Positions 8,394-17,513 of a stretch of 64,000 nt of DNA are shown here, piece by piece. How positions within the stretch are numbered: position 1 is the stretch's first letter; every line of letters starts with the position of its first letter. The stretch is from NCBI RefSeq assembly GCF_003201595.1, contig NZ_QJJS01000004.1:62001-126000 (forward strand), written 5' to 3'. The notes beneath the pieces are model-generated. The model searched no databases. It was not told where the DNA came from and was given only the letters and a program-made list of their open reading frames with translations. The stretch is from Sphaerotilus hippei (GTDB lineage: Bacteria; Pseudomonadota; Gammaproteobacteria; Burkholderiales; Burkholderiaceae_C). The position numbers were made by a program, and so were the translations under genes.

Positions 8394-10367
8394 TCAGGCC
8401 GGCGGCCAGTCGAGAGCGACGACCGTGCCCCGGCCGGCATCGCTGCGCACCGTGAGGCGCGCGCCGATGGCCGCCGCCCGGGCGCGCATCGAGTCCAGGC
8501 CGATGCCGCGTGTGGCCACCACGGCAAAACCGCAGCCGTCGTCGTGCACCTCGATGGTGATCGCGCCGTCGGGCCGGCAGTGGGCGGCGAAGCGGACCGA
8601 CCCGGCCTGCGCATGCTTGAGCACGTTCGAGAACGCCTCCTGCAGCAGCCGCAGCAGGTGCATGCGCTCGGCGTCCTGGCGCAGGAAACGGGCGGGCAGC
8701 GCGTCGCAGTGCCAGTGCAGCGCCGTGCCCCGGGTCTGCAGGGCCGGCGCCATGCGCCAGCGCAGCGTGCCGAGCAGGGCCGAGATCGGATCGTCCTCCG
8801 GATCGCTGGACGGATCGACCGACAGCACGTCGAGCACGCTGCGCAGCTCCTTGAGCGCATCGTCGAAGAGCTCGGCCACCTGGGCCACCTCGAGCGACTC
8901 GCGGGTGCGCAGCATCGCGCTGGCCGACAGCAGGTGGGCACCCAGGCCGTCGTGCATGTCGCGCATGATGCGCCGGCGCTCCTCCAGCACGACGAGCTGC
9001 TCGCGCTGCTGCTGCAGCCGCTCGTAGTCGGCGGCGATGCGCACCCGCTGGGCGTCGACCTCACGCTGGAGCTTGACCGCGGTGCGGGCCTCGAGCCGGG
9101 CGACGCCGACCAGGCGCTCGATCAGGTGCATGCCGAAGGCGATGCACAGCAGCGGCACGGCGACGTAGGACCAGGCCCGGGAGCCGTAGCTCGACACCGA
9201 CCACCAGCTGCCGAGGTCGAGCACGTGGGCCAGCAGCATCAGCGCGAACGACAGCGTCATCAGCAGGCGCGAGACCGAGAACTCGCGCCAGACGCGGTGC
9301 AGCAGCGCGGCCTGGGCCATCAGGGCCAGCGGCAGCGAAACCAGCGCCATCGCGATCAGCCAGTCCTCTCGGTGCACGACCGGCAGGCCGCACAGCACCA
9401 GCAGGCCGCCGGTGTAGAGCCCGCCGATCCAGTAGCGCAGGCGACCGTCCGGGAAGGACGCGAAACAGAGCGCGAACAGCAGCATCGGGGCGATGAAGGC
9501 CACCCGCGAGGCGAAGAAGATCAGGCTCCAGTCGTCCAGGCTCATGTCGATCCAGGCCGTGGAGATGTGCAGCAGGTGACTCACCCAGGCCAGGGCCGTC
9601 AGGGCCAGCCAGAGCGCGGCCCGCTCACCCAGCGTCCACCACAGCATCAGGCCGGCCACGCCGAGGGTGGCCATCACCCAGGCGATGCTGTGGCTGCGGT
9701 CGTGCGCCTGCCGGGCCATCACGGTGCAGGACTCGCGCATCACGTCGCTGTCGCCGAGCAGGAAGGCCCCCAGTCCGGGCGCCAGCCCAGGCGGGGCCCG
9801 CACGCGCAGCAGCAGCTCGTGGGGGCCGGCCGCCAGATCGCCGCCCAGCAGCACGTGCAGCGGTCGCGCGAAACTGAGCGCCGCCACGGCGTCGGGCGTG
9901 TCACGCAGCACGGAGCGGCCATCCAGGCTCACCTCGCTCAGCAGCGGGCTGCGCGGCATGCAGACGCCCAGGCGGCCCGAGCCCTCGATCGCCGAGGGCA
10001 GGTCCAAGCGCACGCGGTAGGTCACGTCGGCCGGTCCGCCGGCGTCCACCGGCACCACGTGGGGCAGCGCACGGGACACGCCGTCGACCTGCGCCGACAC
10101 GATCGGCCGGCAGTCCGGATCCCCCTCGGGACAGCGCAGCGCCTGCTCGCCCTGGCTGCTGCCCACCGGGGGCCGCACGAACAGGGCCAGCAGGACCAGG
10201 CTGATCAGCAGCGCCGCCAGGCCACGCGGCACCATCGGATGCCCGAGCAGGCCCGCCAGCGCCTGTCGCAGCCGGGTGCGCCACCGCCCCCGGCGGCCGC
10301 TGCGCCCGGCCTCGGGAGCCGGACCGGAATCGAGGGCCGCGGGGCGGGACGGCATAATCATCTTCAT
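8394..10367 (-). CDS. Sensor histidine kinase, 7TM-DISM-like input with HisKA_3/HATPase
   Basis: A 657-residue inner-membrane sensor kinase. In order: a first membrane segment at about residues 38-55, a periplasmic domain of about 150 residues, a block of seven hydrophobic segments, a coiled region, then a LytS/NarL-type kinase core. The phospho-acceptor helix contains RRIMRDMHDGLGAHLLSAS (His near 470). The ATPase part has an N-box (EAFSNVLKHA) and the GIGLDSMRARA glycine box. The architecture matches 7TMR-DISM kinases. The frame extends upstream into the response regulator, but ATG 10367 is the first start outside it. The partner is the divergent regulator at 10393. Confidence 0.85.
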   Translation of the reverse strand: MKMIMPSRPAALDSGPAPEAGRSGRRGRWRTRLRQALAGLLGHPMVPRGLAALLISLVLLALFVRPPVGSSQGEQALRCPEGDPDCRPIVSAQVDGVSRALPHVVPVDAGGPADVTYRVRLDLPSAIEGSGRLGVCMPRSPLLSEVSLDGRSVLRDTPDAVAALSFARPLHVLLGGDLAAGPHELLLRVRAPPGLAPGLGAFLLGDSDVMRESCTVMARQAHDRSHSIAWVMATLGVAGLMLWWTLGERAALWLALTALAWVSHLLHISTAWIDMSLDDWSLIFFASRVAFIAPMLLFALCFASFPDGRLRYWIGGLYTGGLLVLCGLPVVHREDWLIAMALVSLPLALMAQAALLHRVWREFSVSRLLMTLSFALMLLAHVLDLGSWWSVSSYGSRAWSYVAVPLLCIAFGMHLIERLVGVARLEARTAVKLQREVDAQRVRIAADYERLQQQREQLVVLEERRRIMRDMHDGLGAHLLSASAMLRTRESLEVAQVAELFDDALKELRSVLDVLSVDPSSDPEDDPISALLGTLRWRMAPALQTRGTALHWHCDALPARFLRQDAERMHLLRLLQEAFSNVLKHAQAGSVRFAAHCRPDGAITIEVHDDGCGFAVVATRGIGLDSMRARAAAIGARLTVRSDAGRGTVVALDWPPA

Positions 10368-10392
10368 ACTTCTCGACGGATGAACCAGACCT

Positions 10393-11058
10393 GTGCCACG
10401 TGCAGCATTGCGCCCGAACGTCCTGCTGGTGGAGGACGATCTCCATTTTGCGCAGTGGGCCAGCGGCGTGCTGCGCAGCGCCGGCGATTTGCGGGTACAT
10501 GTCACGCACGGACTGAATGAAGGCCTGCAGGCGTGGCAGCTGCACCGCGCCGACTGGCAGCTGGCCGTGGTCGACCTGCACCTGGGCACGCTGCGGGGCG
10601 TCGACCTGATCCAGCAGATCGCCCAGGACCGCGCCGACCTGCCGATCCTGGTGATCACCTCGGTCGAGTCCCCGGCCGAAGCGCTCGAGGCGATCCGCGC
10701 GGGTGCACAGGGTTACATCCTGAAGTCGACCATCGACCACGAGCTGCTCAACGTGGTGCGCCAGGTGATGGCCGGCGGCTCCCCCATCACGCCGAGCATC
10801 GCCCGCCAGCTGCTGACCGAGTTCCGCGGCCATGGCCAGGCCGTGGCGCCGAGCGCCAGCGCCGTGCCCGGCGCGATGATGGAGAAGCTCTCTCAGCGCG
10901 AGGTCGAGGTGCTGCGCCTGCTCGCGCGGGGCTACACCGACAAGGAAGTGGCCGCGCAGCTCGAGATCGCCCCCACCACGGTCGACACCCACGTGCGCAA
11001 GATCTACCGCAAGCTGAGCATCAACTCGCGGGTCGAGCTGCGCCGGCTGCTGGGCTGA
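10393..11058 (+). CDS. LuxR/NarL-type response regulator
   Basis: A 221-residue two-component regulator. The receiver domain has the acidic pair (VEDD, residues 13-16), phospho-acceptor Asp61 in AVVDLHL and the Lys in YILKS. A C-terminal LuxR helix-turn-helix follows (LSQREVEVLRLLARGYTDKEVA, then TVDTHVRKIYRKL). The GTG start was chosen because it opens just before the receiver fold. Only 25 bp separate it from the divergent histidine kinase. It sits directly left of the type VI secretion operon, which it might control, but no binding site supports that. Confidence 0.88.
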   Translation: MPRAALRPNVLLVEDDLHFAQWASGVLRSAGDLRVHVTHGLNEGLQAWQLHRADWQLAVVDLHLGTLRGVDLIQQIAQDRADLPILVITSVESPAEALEAIRAGAQGYILKSTIDHELLNVVRQVMAGGSPITPSIARQLLTEFRGHGQAVAPSASAVPGAMMEKLSQREVEVLRLLARGYTDKEVAAQLEIAPTTVDTHVRKIYRKLSINSRVELRRLLG

Positions 11059-11516
11059 GCACTAATTCCTGTTCCGCGTCCTTCCTGCGGCATCCCGTGT
11101 TTCGCGTGATGTCGCGGCGGCGGTTTACCGGGCACATTCGACCCTCATGTGATGAACGTGTCCTGCCGCAACCGGTGTGCGGACAGGCCATGTTCCCGGC
11201 GGATCAGTTCCCGCCGGCTGGACGGGACCGGTGCGTGCCACGAGCCGCTGCGGGCCTCTCCGGTGATCAGGGCCCACCCGTGCGAAAGCCGGGGTCGCAA
11301 AGCCACCGGTCTACCGCCTGAAGAGGCCATGACAGCGGGGTTGCCACTGGAAGATCGATCCCGGTCGTGCGCCCCGCCCACACCGCCCGAGTCCTCCGGC
11401 ACCCGAGCCGCTGACCTGGCCTCCCGGCCTGCCCCGGACCTCTGCGCTCCCGATCGACGCACGTGACCAGCCCCCTGCGCTCGTCAACCTCGTGTGTGTG
11501 AGAAATAGGAGTTCCC
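11059..11516. other. Gene-free stretch upstream of the T6SS operon
   Basis: These 458 bp hold no open frame with family features. They must contain the main T6SS promoter, since all following genes run rightward. AGGAG lies 6 nt before tssB. I see no convincing sigma-70 boxes. The nearest sigma-54-like string (TGACAG, 5 bp, TTGCC at 11330-11345) lacks the GG of the -24 element. Confidence 0.5.
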
Positions 11517-12023
11517 ATGGCAGACAGTCTGCAGAAGTGGGTCGGTCGCAACCGCCCGCCACGTGTCCAGATCACCTATGACGTCGAACTCGGCGACGCG
11601 GTGGAGAAGAAGGAATTGCCGCTGGTCGTGGGTCTGATGGCCGACCTCAGCGGGCAGCCCCTGACGCCGCCGGCCAAGCTCAAGGACCGCCGCTTCGTCG
11701 AGATCGACGGCGAGAACTTCAACGAGATCATGGCCCGCATCGCACCGCGCCTGGACCTGTCGGTGCCCGACACGCTCAAGGGCGAAGGCCAGCTGAAGGT
11801 CGAGCTGAACTTCAGCTCGTTCGAGGACTTCCACCCCGAGGCGATCGTCACCCAGGTGCCGCGCCTGGCCCGCCTGCTCGAGGCCCGCCAGCAGCTGCGC
11901 GACCTGCTCGCCAAGCTCGACGGCAACGACGAGCTCGACGCGCTGCTCGACGACATCGTCAGCAACACCGAAGAGCTCAAGACGCTGCGCCGCCAGGCCG
12001 ACGCCGGCACGCCCGCCGCCTGA
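11517..12023 (+). CDS. tssB: T6SS contractile sheath small subunit TssB (VipA)
   Basis: Small subunit of the contractile sheath; it pairs with TssC to build the tube that fires the Hcp needle. The 168-residue length and the N-terminal WVGRNRPPRVQITYDVE segment are typical. The conserved middle is DLSGQP...RRFVEIDGENFNEIM, and a C-terminal helix (LRDLLAKLDGNDELDALL) follows. It opens the T6SS operon, with tssC 58 bp downstream. Confidence 0.96.
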   Translation: MADSLQKWVGRNRPPRVQITYDVELGDAVEKKELPLVVGLMADLSGQPLTPPAKLKDRRFVEIDGENFNEIMARIAPRLDLSVPDTLKGEGQLKVELNFSSFEDFHPEAIVTQVPRLARLLEARQQLRDLLAKLDGNDELDALLDDIVSNTEELKTLRRQADAGTPAA

Positions 12024-12081
12024 GGCGGCCCGCACGCCATCGTCCTGCCGTCCAAGAACCTGACCAGAAGGGTGAACTCCC

Positions 12082-13584
12082 ATGTCGACCGAACTTGAAG
12101 CTGAAGGCGGCGCTGCCGTCGCCACCCGCCCGGCGCCGAGCGCCGGGGCCAGCCTGCTGGACCGCATCGTCCAGGAAGGCAAGATGGCCATCGACCCGTC
12201 CCAGGGCAGCTACGCGAAGAAGCTGCTGGGCCAGCTGGCCACGCAGATCCTCGACGAGGGCATGAAGACCAGCCCCGACAAGGGCGTGGTCACGGCCATC
12301 AACGAACGGGTGGCCGAGATCGACCGCATCCTGTCGGACCAGCTCAACGCCATCATGCACGACCCGGCCTTCCAGGCGCTGGAAGGCTCGTGGCGCGGCC
12401 TGCACGACATGGTCCACGGCACCGAGACCAGCTCGACGCTGAAGCTGCGGCTGCTGAACGTCTCGAAGAAGGAGCTGCTCAAGGACCTCGAGTCCGCCGT
12501 CGACCACGACATGAGCGCGCTGTTCAAGCAGGTCTACGAGTCCGAGTACGGCACCTTCGGTGGCAGCCCCTACTCGCTGCTGATCGGTGACTACGACTTC
12601 GGCCGCCAGCCGCAGGACCTGGCCCTGCTCGAGCGCCTGTCCAAGGTGGCCGCCGCCGCCCACGCGCCCTTCATCGCCGCGGCCGCCCCGTCGATGTTCG
12701 ACATGGCGTCGTTCACCGAGCTGGGGGTCCCGCGTGACCTGGCCAAGATCTTCGAGAGCGCCGAGCTCGCCACCTGGCGCAGCTTCCGCGAGAGCGAGGA
12801 TTCGCGCTACGTCGCGCTGGTGCTGCCGCGCTACGCGGCCCGCCTGCCCTACGGCGCGCAGACCGATCCGGTCAGCTCGTTCGGCTTCGAGGAAGACGTC
12901 GACGGCACCGACCACTCGAAGTACCTGTGGGCGAACTCGGCCTACCAGCTCGGCCTGCGCATCACCTCGGCCTACGCCACCTACGGCTGGACGACGGCGA
13001 TCCGTGGCGTCGAGGGCGGCGGCAAGGTCGAGGGCCTGACGGCCCACACCTTCAAGACGGCCGAAGGCGACGTGGTGCTCAAGTGCCCGACCGAGGTGAG
13101 CATCACCGACCGGCGCGAGAAGGAGCTCAACGACCTGGGCTTCATCGGCATCGTCAACTCCAAGGGCTCGGACCACGCCGCCTTCTTCGGCAGCCAGACG
13201 GCCAACAAGCCCAAGGTCTACAGCAAGGACAGCGCCAACGCCAACGCCTCGCTGTCCGCTCGCCTGCCCTACGTGCTGGCCGCCTCGCGCTTCGCCCACT
13301 ACCTGAAGGTGATCATGCGCGACAAGGTCGGCAGCTTCCAGACGCGCGGGGAGGTCGAGGCCTACCTGAACAACTGGATCGCCGACTACGTGCTGATCAA
13401 CGAGAACGCGTCGCTGGCCACCAAGGCCCGCTTCCCGCTGGGCGAGGCCCGGGTCGACGTGACCGAGGTGGCGGGCCGCCCCGGCGCCTACCAGGCCACG
13501 GTCTTCCTGAAGCCGCACTTCCAGATGGAAGAGCTGAGCGCCTCGATCCGCCTGGTGGCCTCGCTGCCGGCCCCGGCCGCCTGA
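12082..13584 (+). CDS. tssC: T6SS contractile sheath large subunit TssC (VipB)
   Basis: Large sheath subunit, 500 residues, normal for the EvpB/VC_A0108 family. Recognisable segments include LEGSWRGLHDMVHGTETSSTLKLR (shown here in part; residues about 99-122), SPYSLLIGDYDF, and the C-terminal KPHFQMEELSASIRLVA that handles sheath assembly. It contracts with TssB and is recycled by TssH. A strong hairpin lies between its stop and hcp. Confidence 0.96.
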   Translation: MSTELEAEGGAAVATRPAPSAGASLLDRIVQEGKMAIDPSQGSYAKKLLGQLATQILDEGMKTSPDKGVVTAINERVAEIDRILSDQLNAIMHDPAFQALEGSWRGLHDMVHGTETSSTLKLRLLNVSKKELLKDLESAVDHDMSALFKQVYESEYGTFGGSPYSLLIGDYDFGRQPQDLALLERLSKVAAAAHAPFIAAAAPSMFDMASFTELGVPRDLAKIFESAELATWRSFRESEDSRYVALVLPRYAARLPYGAQTDPVSSFGFEEDVDGTDHSKYLWANSAYQLGLRITSAYATYGWTTAIRGVEGGGKVEGLTAHTFKTAEGDVVLKCPTEVSITDRREKELNDLGFIGIVNSKGSDHAAFFGSQTANKPKVYSKDSANANASLSARLPYVLAASRFAHYLKVIMRDKVGSFQTRGEVEAYLNNWIADYVLINENASLATKARFPLGEARVDVTEVAGRPGAYQATVFLKPHFQMEELSASIRLVASLPAPAA

Positions 13585-13606
13585 GACTGAATCCACGGCA
13601 ACACCC

Positions 13607-13630
13607 GCGGGCCGCCGGACGGCGGCCCGC
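13607..13630 (+). terminator. Perfect 10-bp hairpin between tssC and hcp
   Basis: GCGGGCCGCC pairs perfectly with GGCGGCCCGC across a GGAC loop; no T-run follows. It may slow transcription, stabilise the upstream mRNA 3' end, or mark an RNA processing point, leaving hcp on its own stable segment. Confidence 0.5.
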
Positions 13631-13659
13631 TCCCCCACAGCGCAGACGGAGATCCTCAC

Positions 13660-14139
13660 ATGGACGTGATCATTCTGGAAATCAAGGACGTCAAGGGCAA
13701 CTGCCAGATCGACAAGTACCAAGGGCAGATCATCATCCAGTCGTTCAGCCACGGCGTCAGCCTGCCGCTGCAGATGGACACCTCGAACACCGAGCGCACC
13801 GCCGGTCGACCGATCTTCCAGGAGATGAGCTTCTCGAAGATGGCCGACATGTCCACGCCGGTGCTCTACGCCGCGTGCGTGGAAGGCCGCAAGCTCGGCG
13901 ACGCCAAGATCCACATCGGCCGCAACGAGAACGGCGTGTTCATGTCGGTCATCGAGTACGTGCTGACCAACGCCATGGTGTCGAACATCAGCACCTCGGG
14001 CGGTGGCGGCATTCCGGGCGACAGCTTCTCGCTGAACTTCACGAAGATCACGATGGACTTCACGCAGCAGAAGTCGGATTCCACCAAGAAGGGCACGGCC
14101 AACTTCGGCTGGGACCTGGAAACCAACAAGGCCGCCTGA
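13660..14139 (+). CDS. hcp: T6SS tube protein Hcp (TssD)
   Basis: Forms the hexameric rings of the inner T6SS tube and is expelled with the spike. The product is 159 residues, the usual length. It has the Hcp1-family pattern: IKDVKGNCQIDKYQGQI near the N terminus, SFSHGVSLPLQ, TPVLYAACVEGRKL, and a C-terminal KGTANFGWDLETNKAA. No C-terminal effector domain is fused. The gene is bracketed by two strong hairpins, consistent with its need for high mRNA levels. Confidence 0.96.
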   Translation: MDVIILEIKDVKGNCQIDKYQGQIIIQSFSHGVSLPLQMDTSNTERTAGRPIFQEMSFSKMADMSTPVLYAACVEGRKLGDAKIHIGRNENGVFMSVIEYVLTNAMVSNISTSGGGGIPGDSFSLNFTKITMDFTQQKSDSTKKGTANFGWDLETNKAA

Positions 14140-14147
14140 GGCCGCGG

Positions 14148-14175
14148 GGACACCGGCGATCCCCTGCCGGTGTCC
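14148..14175 (+). terminator. 10-bp hairpin after hcp
   Basis: GGACACCGGC pairs with GCCGGTGTCC around an 8-nt loop, 9 bp after the hcp stop. There is no T-run, so partial termination or 3'-end protection of hcp mRNA is more likely than a full stop; tssE begins 30 bp later. Confidence 0.55.
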
Positions 14176-14205
14176 TGACCCGATTCCCCACTCCGACCGC
14201 GCTCC

Positions 14206-14661
14206 ATGGCCACCTTGCTGCCCCACGCCATCGCGCCGCTGTTCGAGCGCCTGTGTGCCGACGCCGATGCGCCGGTGGACAGCGCCGCGCTCGACGAACG
14301 GGGCCTGCAGGCGTCGATCGGCCGGGAGCTGGCCCGCCTGCTCAACAGCCGCTCGCGGCTGGACTTCGAGGCCTTCGAGCGCCGCGAGCTCACCGTGCTC
14401 GACTACGGCCTGCCCGACTTCAGCGCCCTGAGCACCCGCTCGGGCGAAGACCTCGAGCGCCTGCGACGGGCCGTGCAGCGCGCCATCGCCCGCTACGAGC
14501 CGCGCCTGCAGCACCCCCGCATCCGGATCGAGCCCGCGGCGGGCACCGCCCGGGCCCGCATCCGCATCGAGGCGGCCATCTCGCTGGGCCTGACGCTGCG
14601 ACCGGTGCAGTTCGAGATCGCCGCCGATCCGCATGTCCTTCCCGCTGAAGAGGTGAGCTGA
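14206..14661 (+). CDS. tssE: T6SS baseplate wedge protein TssE (gp25-like)
   Basis: Baseplate component related to phage T4 gp25, 151 residues. The core motif RRELTVLDYGLPDFSAL (residues about 61-77), followed by paired basic residues in the C-terminal IRIEAAISLG...PVQFEI strands, is typical. It overlaps tssF by one base (stop TGA, start ATG), showing tight translational coupling with the wedge partners TssF and TssG. Confidence 0.93.
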   Translation: MATLLPHAIAPLFERLCADADAPVDSAALDERGLQASIGRELARLLNSRSRLDFEAFERRELTVLDYGLPDFSALSTRSGEDLERLRRAVQRAIARYEPRLQHPRIRIEPAAGTARARIRIEAAISLGLTLRPVQFEIAADPHVLPAEEVS

Positions 14662-16436
14662 TGCGTCTGGGCGACGACCTCCTGGACTGCTACCAGCGCG
14701 AGCTGGCCTATCTGCACGACCAGGGTGCCGAGTTCGCCCGCAAGTACCCCAAGGTGGCCGGCCGGCTCGGCCTGGTCGGGGGCGAGTCGAGCGATCCGCA
14801 CACCGAACGCCTGATCGAGGCCACCGCCTTCCTGGCCGCGCGGGTGCACCGCGACCTCGACCGCGACCTGCCGCAGCTGGCCGCGTCGCTGCTCGACAAC
14901 CTCTGCCCGTCGCTGGGCCAGCCGGTGCCGTCGATGTCGGTGGCCGAGATCCGGCTCGACCCGACCCAGGGCAAGGTCACCGCCGGCCTGAAGGTGCCGC
15001 GCCACACGCTGCTGTCGACGCGGGCCGGCGACGGCCAGACCTGCCACCTGCGCACCGCCTGGGAGACCGTGCTGTGGCCGCTGCAGGTGGTCGAGGTCCG
15101 TGTCAGCGAAGGCCGGCTGCTGCGCATCCGGCTGCGCTGCGACGAGGGCACCGACCTGGGCGAACTGGAGCTCGACCGCCTGCGCCTGCACCTGCATGGC
15201 GACGCCGGCAGCACCATGCCGCTGTACGAGCTGCTGGTCAGCGGCGTCAGCGCCCTGGCGGTGCAGACCGGCGACGGCCAGCGCCACGTGCTCGACGCCC
15301 GCCACTGGCGCGAGGTCGGTTTTGCCGACGACGAGGACGTGCTGCCGCGCCCGCCGCATGCCCCGCCGGCCTACGCGCTGCTGCAGGAGTATTTCGCCTT
15401 CCCGCGCAAGTTCCAGTTCTTCGAGATCGGCGGGCTGCGCGGACGGCTGGGCCGCGGCCGCGAATGTGAGCTGTGCCTGACGATCCAGGGCGCGACCGAG
15501 CGGCTCGCCCGCCTCGATGCCCGGGTGCTGCGCACCGGCTGCGTGCCCATCGTCAACCTGTTTCCACGCACCAGCGAACCCGTGCGGCTCGACGGGCAGC
15601 GGCATGAATACCGGCTGGTCGCCGACCGGCACCGCGAGGGCATCACCGAGGTGCATTCGGTGCTGTCCGTGCAGGTCAGCGACCCCGCGGCCGAGCGGCC
15701 GCAGCAGGTTCCCCCTTATGCCGCGCTCGATCCGCAGGATCCGGTCCATGCGGCGGGTGTCTTCTGGGCCGCCCGCCGGGAGGCCAGCGTGCGGGCCGAC
15801 CTGCCGGGCAGCGACGTCTGGCTGTCGCTGGTCGACCCGGGCCTGGCCCCGGCGCGCCCGGACGCGCCGGTGGCCTGGGCGCGGCTGCTGTGCACCAATC
15901 GCCGGCTGGCCGAACAGATCGCCGCGGGCACCCGGCTGCGGGCCGAAGGGCTGTCGAGCGCGCTGCAGGTGCAGTGCCTCTACCCGCCGACGCCGCAGCG
16001 CGACGCCCCGCTGGCGGGCGAGGCGATGTGGCGTCTGGTCGCACTGCTGCGGCTCAACCACGGCTCGCTGGTCGGCACGACCGGCGCGGGCCCGGCCCAG
16101 GGTGCCGAGGCGCTGCGCAGCATGCTGCGCCTGTTCGCCGACGACAGCGCCAGGGACCTGGCGCAGATCCGCGGCCTGCGCTCGCTGCACGCCCGCCCCT
16201 GCACCGCGCGCATCGGCCAGGACGCCTGGCGGGGCCACTGCCGCGGCACCGACGTGCAGCTCGAATTCGACGAGGACGCTTACGTCGGCGGCTCGCCGCT
16301 GCTGCTGGCCGCGGTGCTGGCGCGCTTCTTCGCGCTCTACACCACCCTCAATTCCTTCGTGCGCCTGACCGTGCGGCGCCGCGACGAGACCTGGAAACAA
16401 TGGGCACCGATCAGCGGCCATCAGACCCTGCTCTGA
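14661..16436 (+). CDS. tssF: T6SS baseplate protein TssF
   Basis: Baseplate wedge protein of 591 residues, the usual length for the VCA0110/ImpG family. The N terminus DDLLDCYQRELAYLHDQGAE and the following FARKYPKVAGRL are family hallmarks. The segment YFAFPRKFQFFEI lies near residues 245-257, and the C terminus ends in a FFALYTTLNSFVRL block. It forms the wedge with TssG, whose gene starts inside its last codons. Confidence 0.95.
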   Translation: MRLGDDLLDCYQRELAYLHDQGAEFARKYPKVAGRLGLVGGESSDPHTERLIEATAFLAARVHRDLDRDLPQLAASLLDNLCPSLGQPVPSMSVAEIRLDPTQGKVTAGLKVPRHTLLSTRAGDGQTCHLRTAWETVLWPLQVVEVRVSEGRLLRIRLRCDEGTDLGELELDRLRLHLHGDAGSTMPLYELLVSGVSALAVQTGDGQRHVLDARHWREVGFADDEDVLPRPPHAPPAYALLQEYFAFPRKFQFFEIGGLRGRLGRGRECELCLTIQGATERLARLDARVLRTGCVPIVNLFPRTSEPVRLDGQRHEYRLVADRHREGITEVHSVLSVQVSDPAAERPQQVPPYAALDPQDPVHAAGVFWAARREASVRADLPGSDVWLSLVDPGLAPARPDAPVAWARLLCTNRRLAEQIAAGTRLRAEGLSSALQVQCLYPPTPQRDAPLAGEAMWRLVALLRLNHGSLVGTTGAGPAQGAEALRSMLRLFADDSARDLAQIRGLRSLHARPCTARIGQDAWRGHCRGTDVQLEFDEDAYVGGSPLLLAAVLARFFALYTTLNSFVRLTVRRRDETWKQWAPISGHQTLL

Positions 16437-17503
16437 CCTCCCCGCTGCCGAGCCGGCCGCAGGCCTGCGAGCTGTTCCAGGCGATCAGCCTGCTCGAGCG
16501 CGCGCAGCCGCGGGGGGCCGCGCTGGGCCATGGCAGCGGACGGGGCGAGACCGTGCGGCTGAGCGCGCAGGTGGCCCTCGGCTTCGCGCCCGGCGACGTC
16601 ACCTCGGTCGAGGCCGTGTGGCCCGGGGATCCGGCCGAGGCGGGCCCGACCGGCAGCGGCGTGCCCGCGGGCTGGCGGCTGGGCACGCCGCTGCTGTCGC
16701 TGGCCGGCGCCGACGGCCCGCTGCCGCTGTCCGACACCGAGCTGCTGACGCAGCGCCGGGCCTCGCGGGACCGCGCGCCGCTGGACTTCCTCGACATCTG
16801 GCATCACCGCTGGCTGAGCCTGCTCTACCGCAGCCGCAAGAAGAACCACCTCGGCCTGCAGTGGAACGCACCGACCGAAGGTCCGGTGGCGCGCACGCTC
16901 GACGCCCTCAGCGCCCTCGGCCTGGCCGAAGGCGCGCGGGGCCCGGGCGGCGAGCGGGCCTGGCTGCGCCACGCCGCCCTGCTGGGACCCGCGCCGCGTT
17001 CGATGGCCCAGCTCGAGGCGCTGCTGCAGGACCGGCTGGGCCTGCGCGTGCGCGGGCGGCAGTTCGTCGGCGGCTGGCAGGCGCTGGAGGCCGACGAGAC
17101 CCCTCGGCTCGGACGCGGCAGCACGCTGGGCCGCACCGTGCTGGGCCGGCGGGCCTGGGATGCCGGGGCCGGCATCTCGCTGGAGATCGGCCCGGTGCCC
17201 GGCGCGCGCTGGACGGCGCTGCTGCCCGGTGGCGCCGACCTGGGGCTGGTGCAGTGGCTGGTCGGCCGCCATGCCCAGCAGGACCTGCAGGTGCAGGTCC
17301 TGCTGCACGCCGAGGCGGACGCCGCCGCGCCCCCCGCAAGGCTGGGCCAGGCCCGGCTGGGCTGGACCAGCTGGCTGGCGCGCAGCGCCCCGGCGCCGGC
17401 CTCGGCCAACCCGTCGGCCGCCCCATCGGCCACGCCGTGCCCGGCCCCCCCCGCACCGGTGCGCCTGCGCCTGGGTGCGGACCGCGCCCGGGCTGGCCTC
17501 TGA
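16400..17503 (+). CDS. tssG: T6SS baseplate protein TssG
   Basis: Wedge partner of TssF (VCA0111/ImpH family), 367 residues. The start at 16400 overlaps tssF by 37 bp and gives the expected N terminus with FQAISLLERAQP (residues about 26-37). Other family segments are FLDIWHHRWLSLLYRSRKK, and WTALLPGG followed by LVQWLVGR. A Pro/Ala-rich tail of about 40 residues ends the protein. A much longer frame upstream is only an extension through tssF. Confidence 0.93.
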   Translation: MGTDQRPSDPALTSPLPSRPQACELFQAISLLERAQPRGAALGHGSGRGETVRLSAQVALGFAPGDVTSVEAVWPGDPAEAGPTGSGVPAGWRLGTPLLSLAGADGPLPLSDTELLTQRRASRDRAPLDFLDIWHHRWLSLLYRSRKKNHLGLQWNAPTEGPVARTLDALSALGLAEGARGPGGERAWLRHAALLGPAPRSMAQLEALLQDRLGLRVRGRQFVGGWQALEADETPRLGRGSTLGRTVLGRRAWDAGAGISLEIGPVPGARWTALLPGGADLGLVQWLVGRHAQQDLQVQVLLHAEADAAAPPARLGQARLGWTSWLARSAPAPASANPSAAPSATPCPAPPAPVRLRLGADRARAGL

Positions 17504-17513
17504 AGGACGCAGC

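Noticed and set aside
11330-11345. Sigma-54-like promoter TGACAG, 5 bp, TTGCC upstream of tssB
   Set aside because: The -24 element lacks the essential GG (GA instead), so it does not meet the sigma-54 consensus even though T6SS operons are often sigma-54 dependent.
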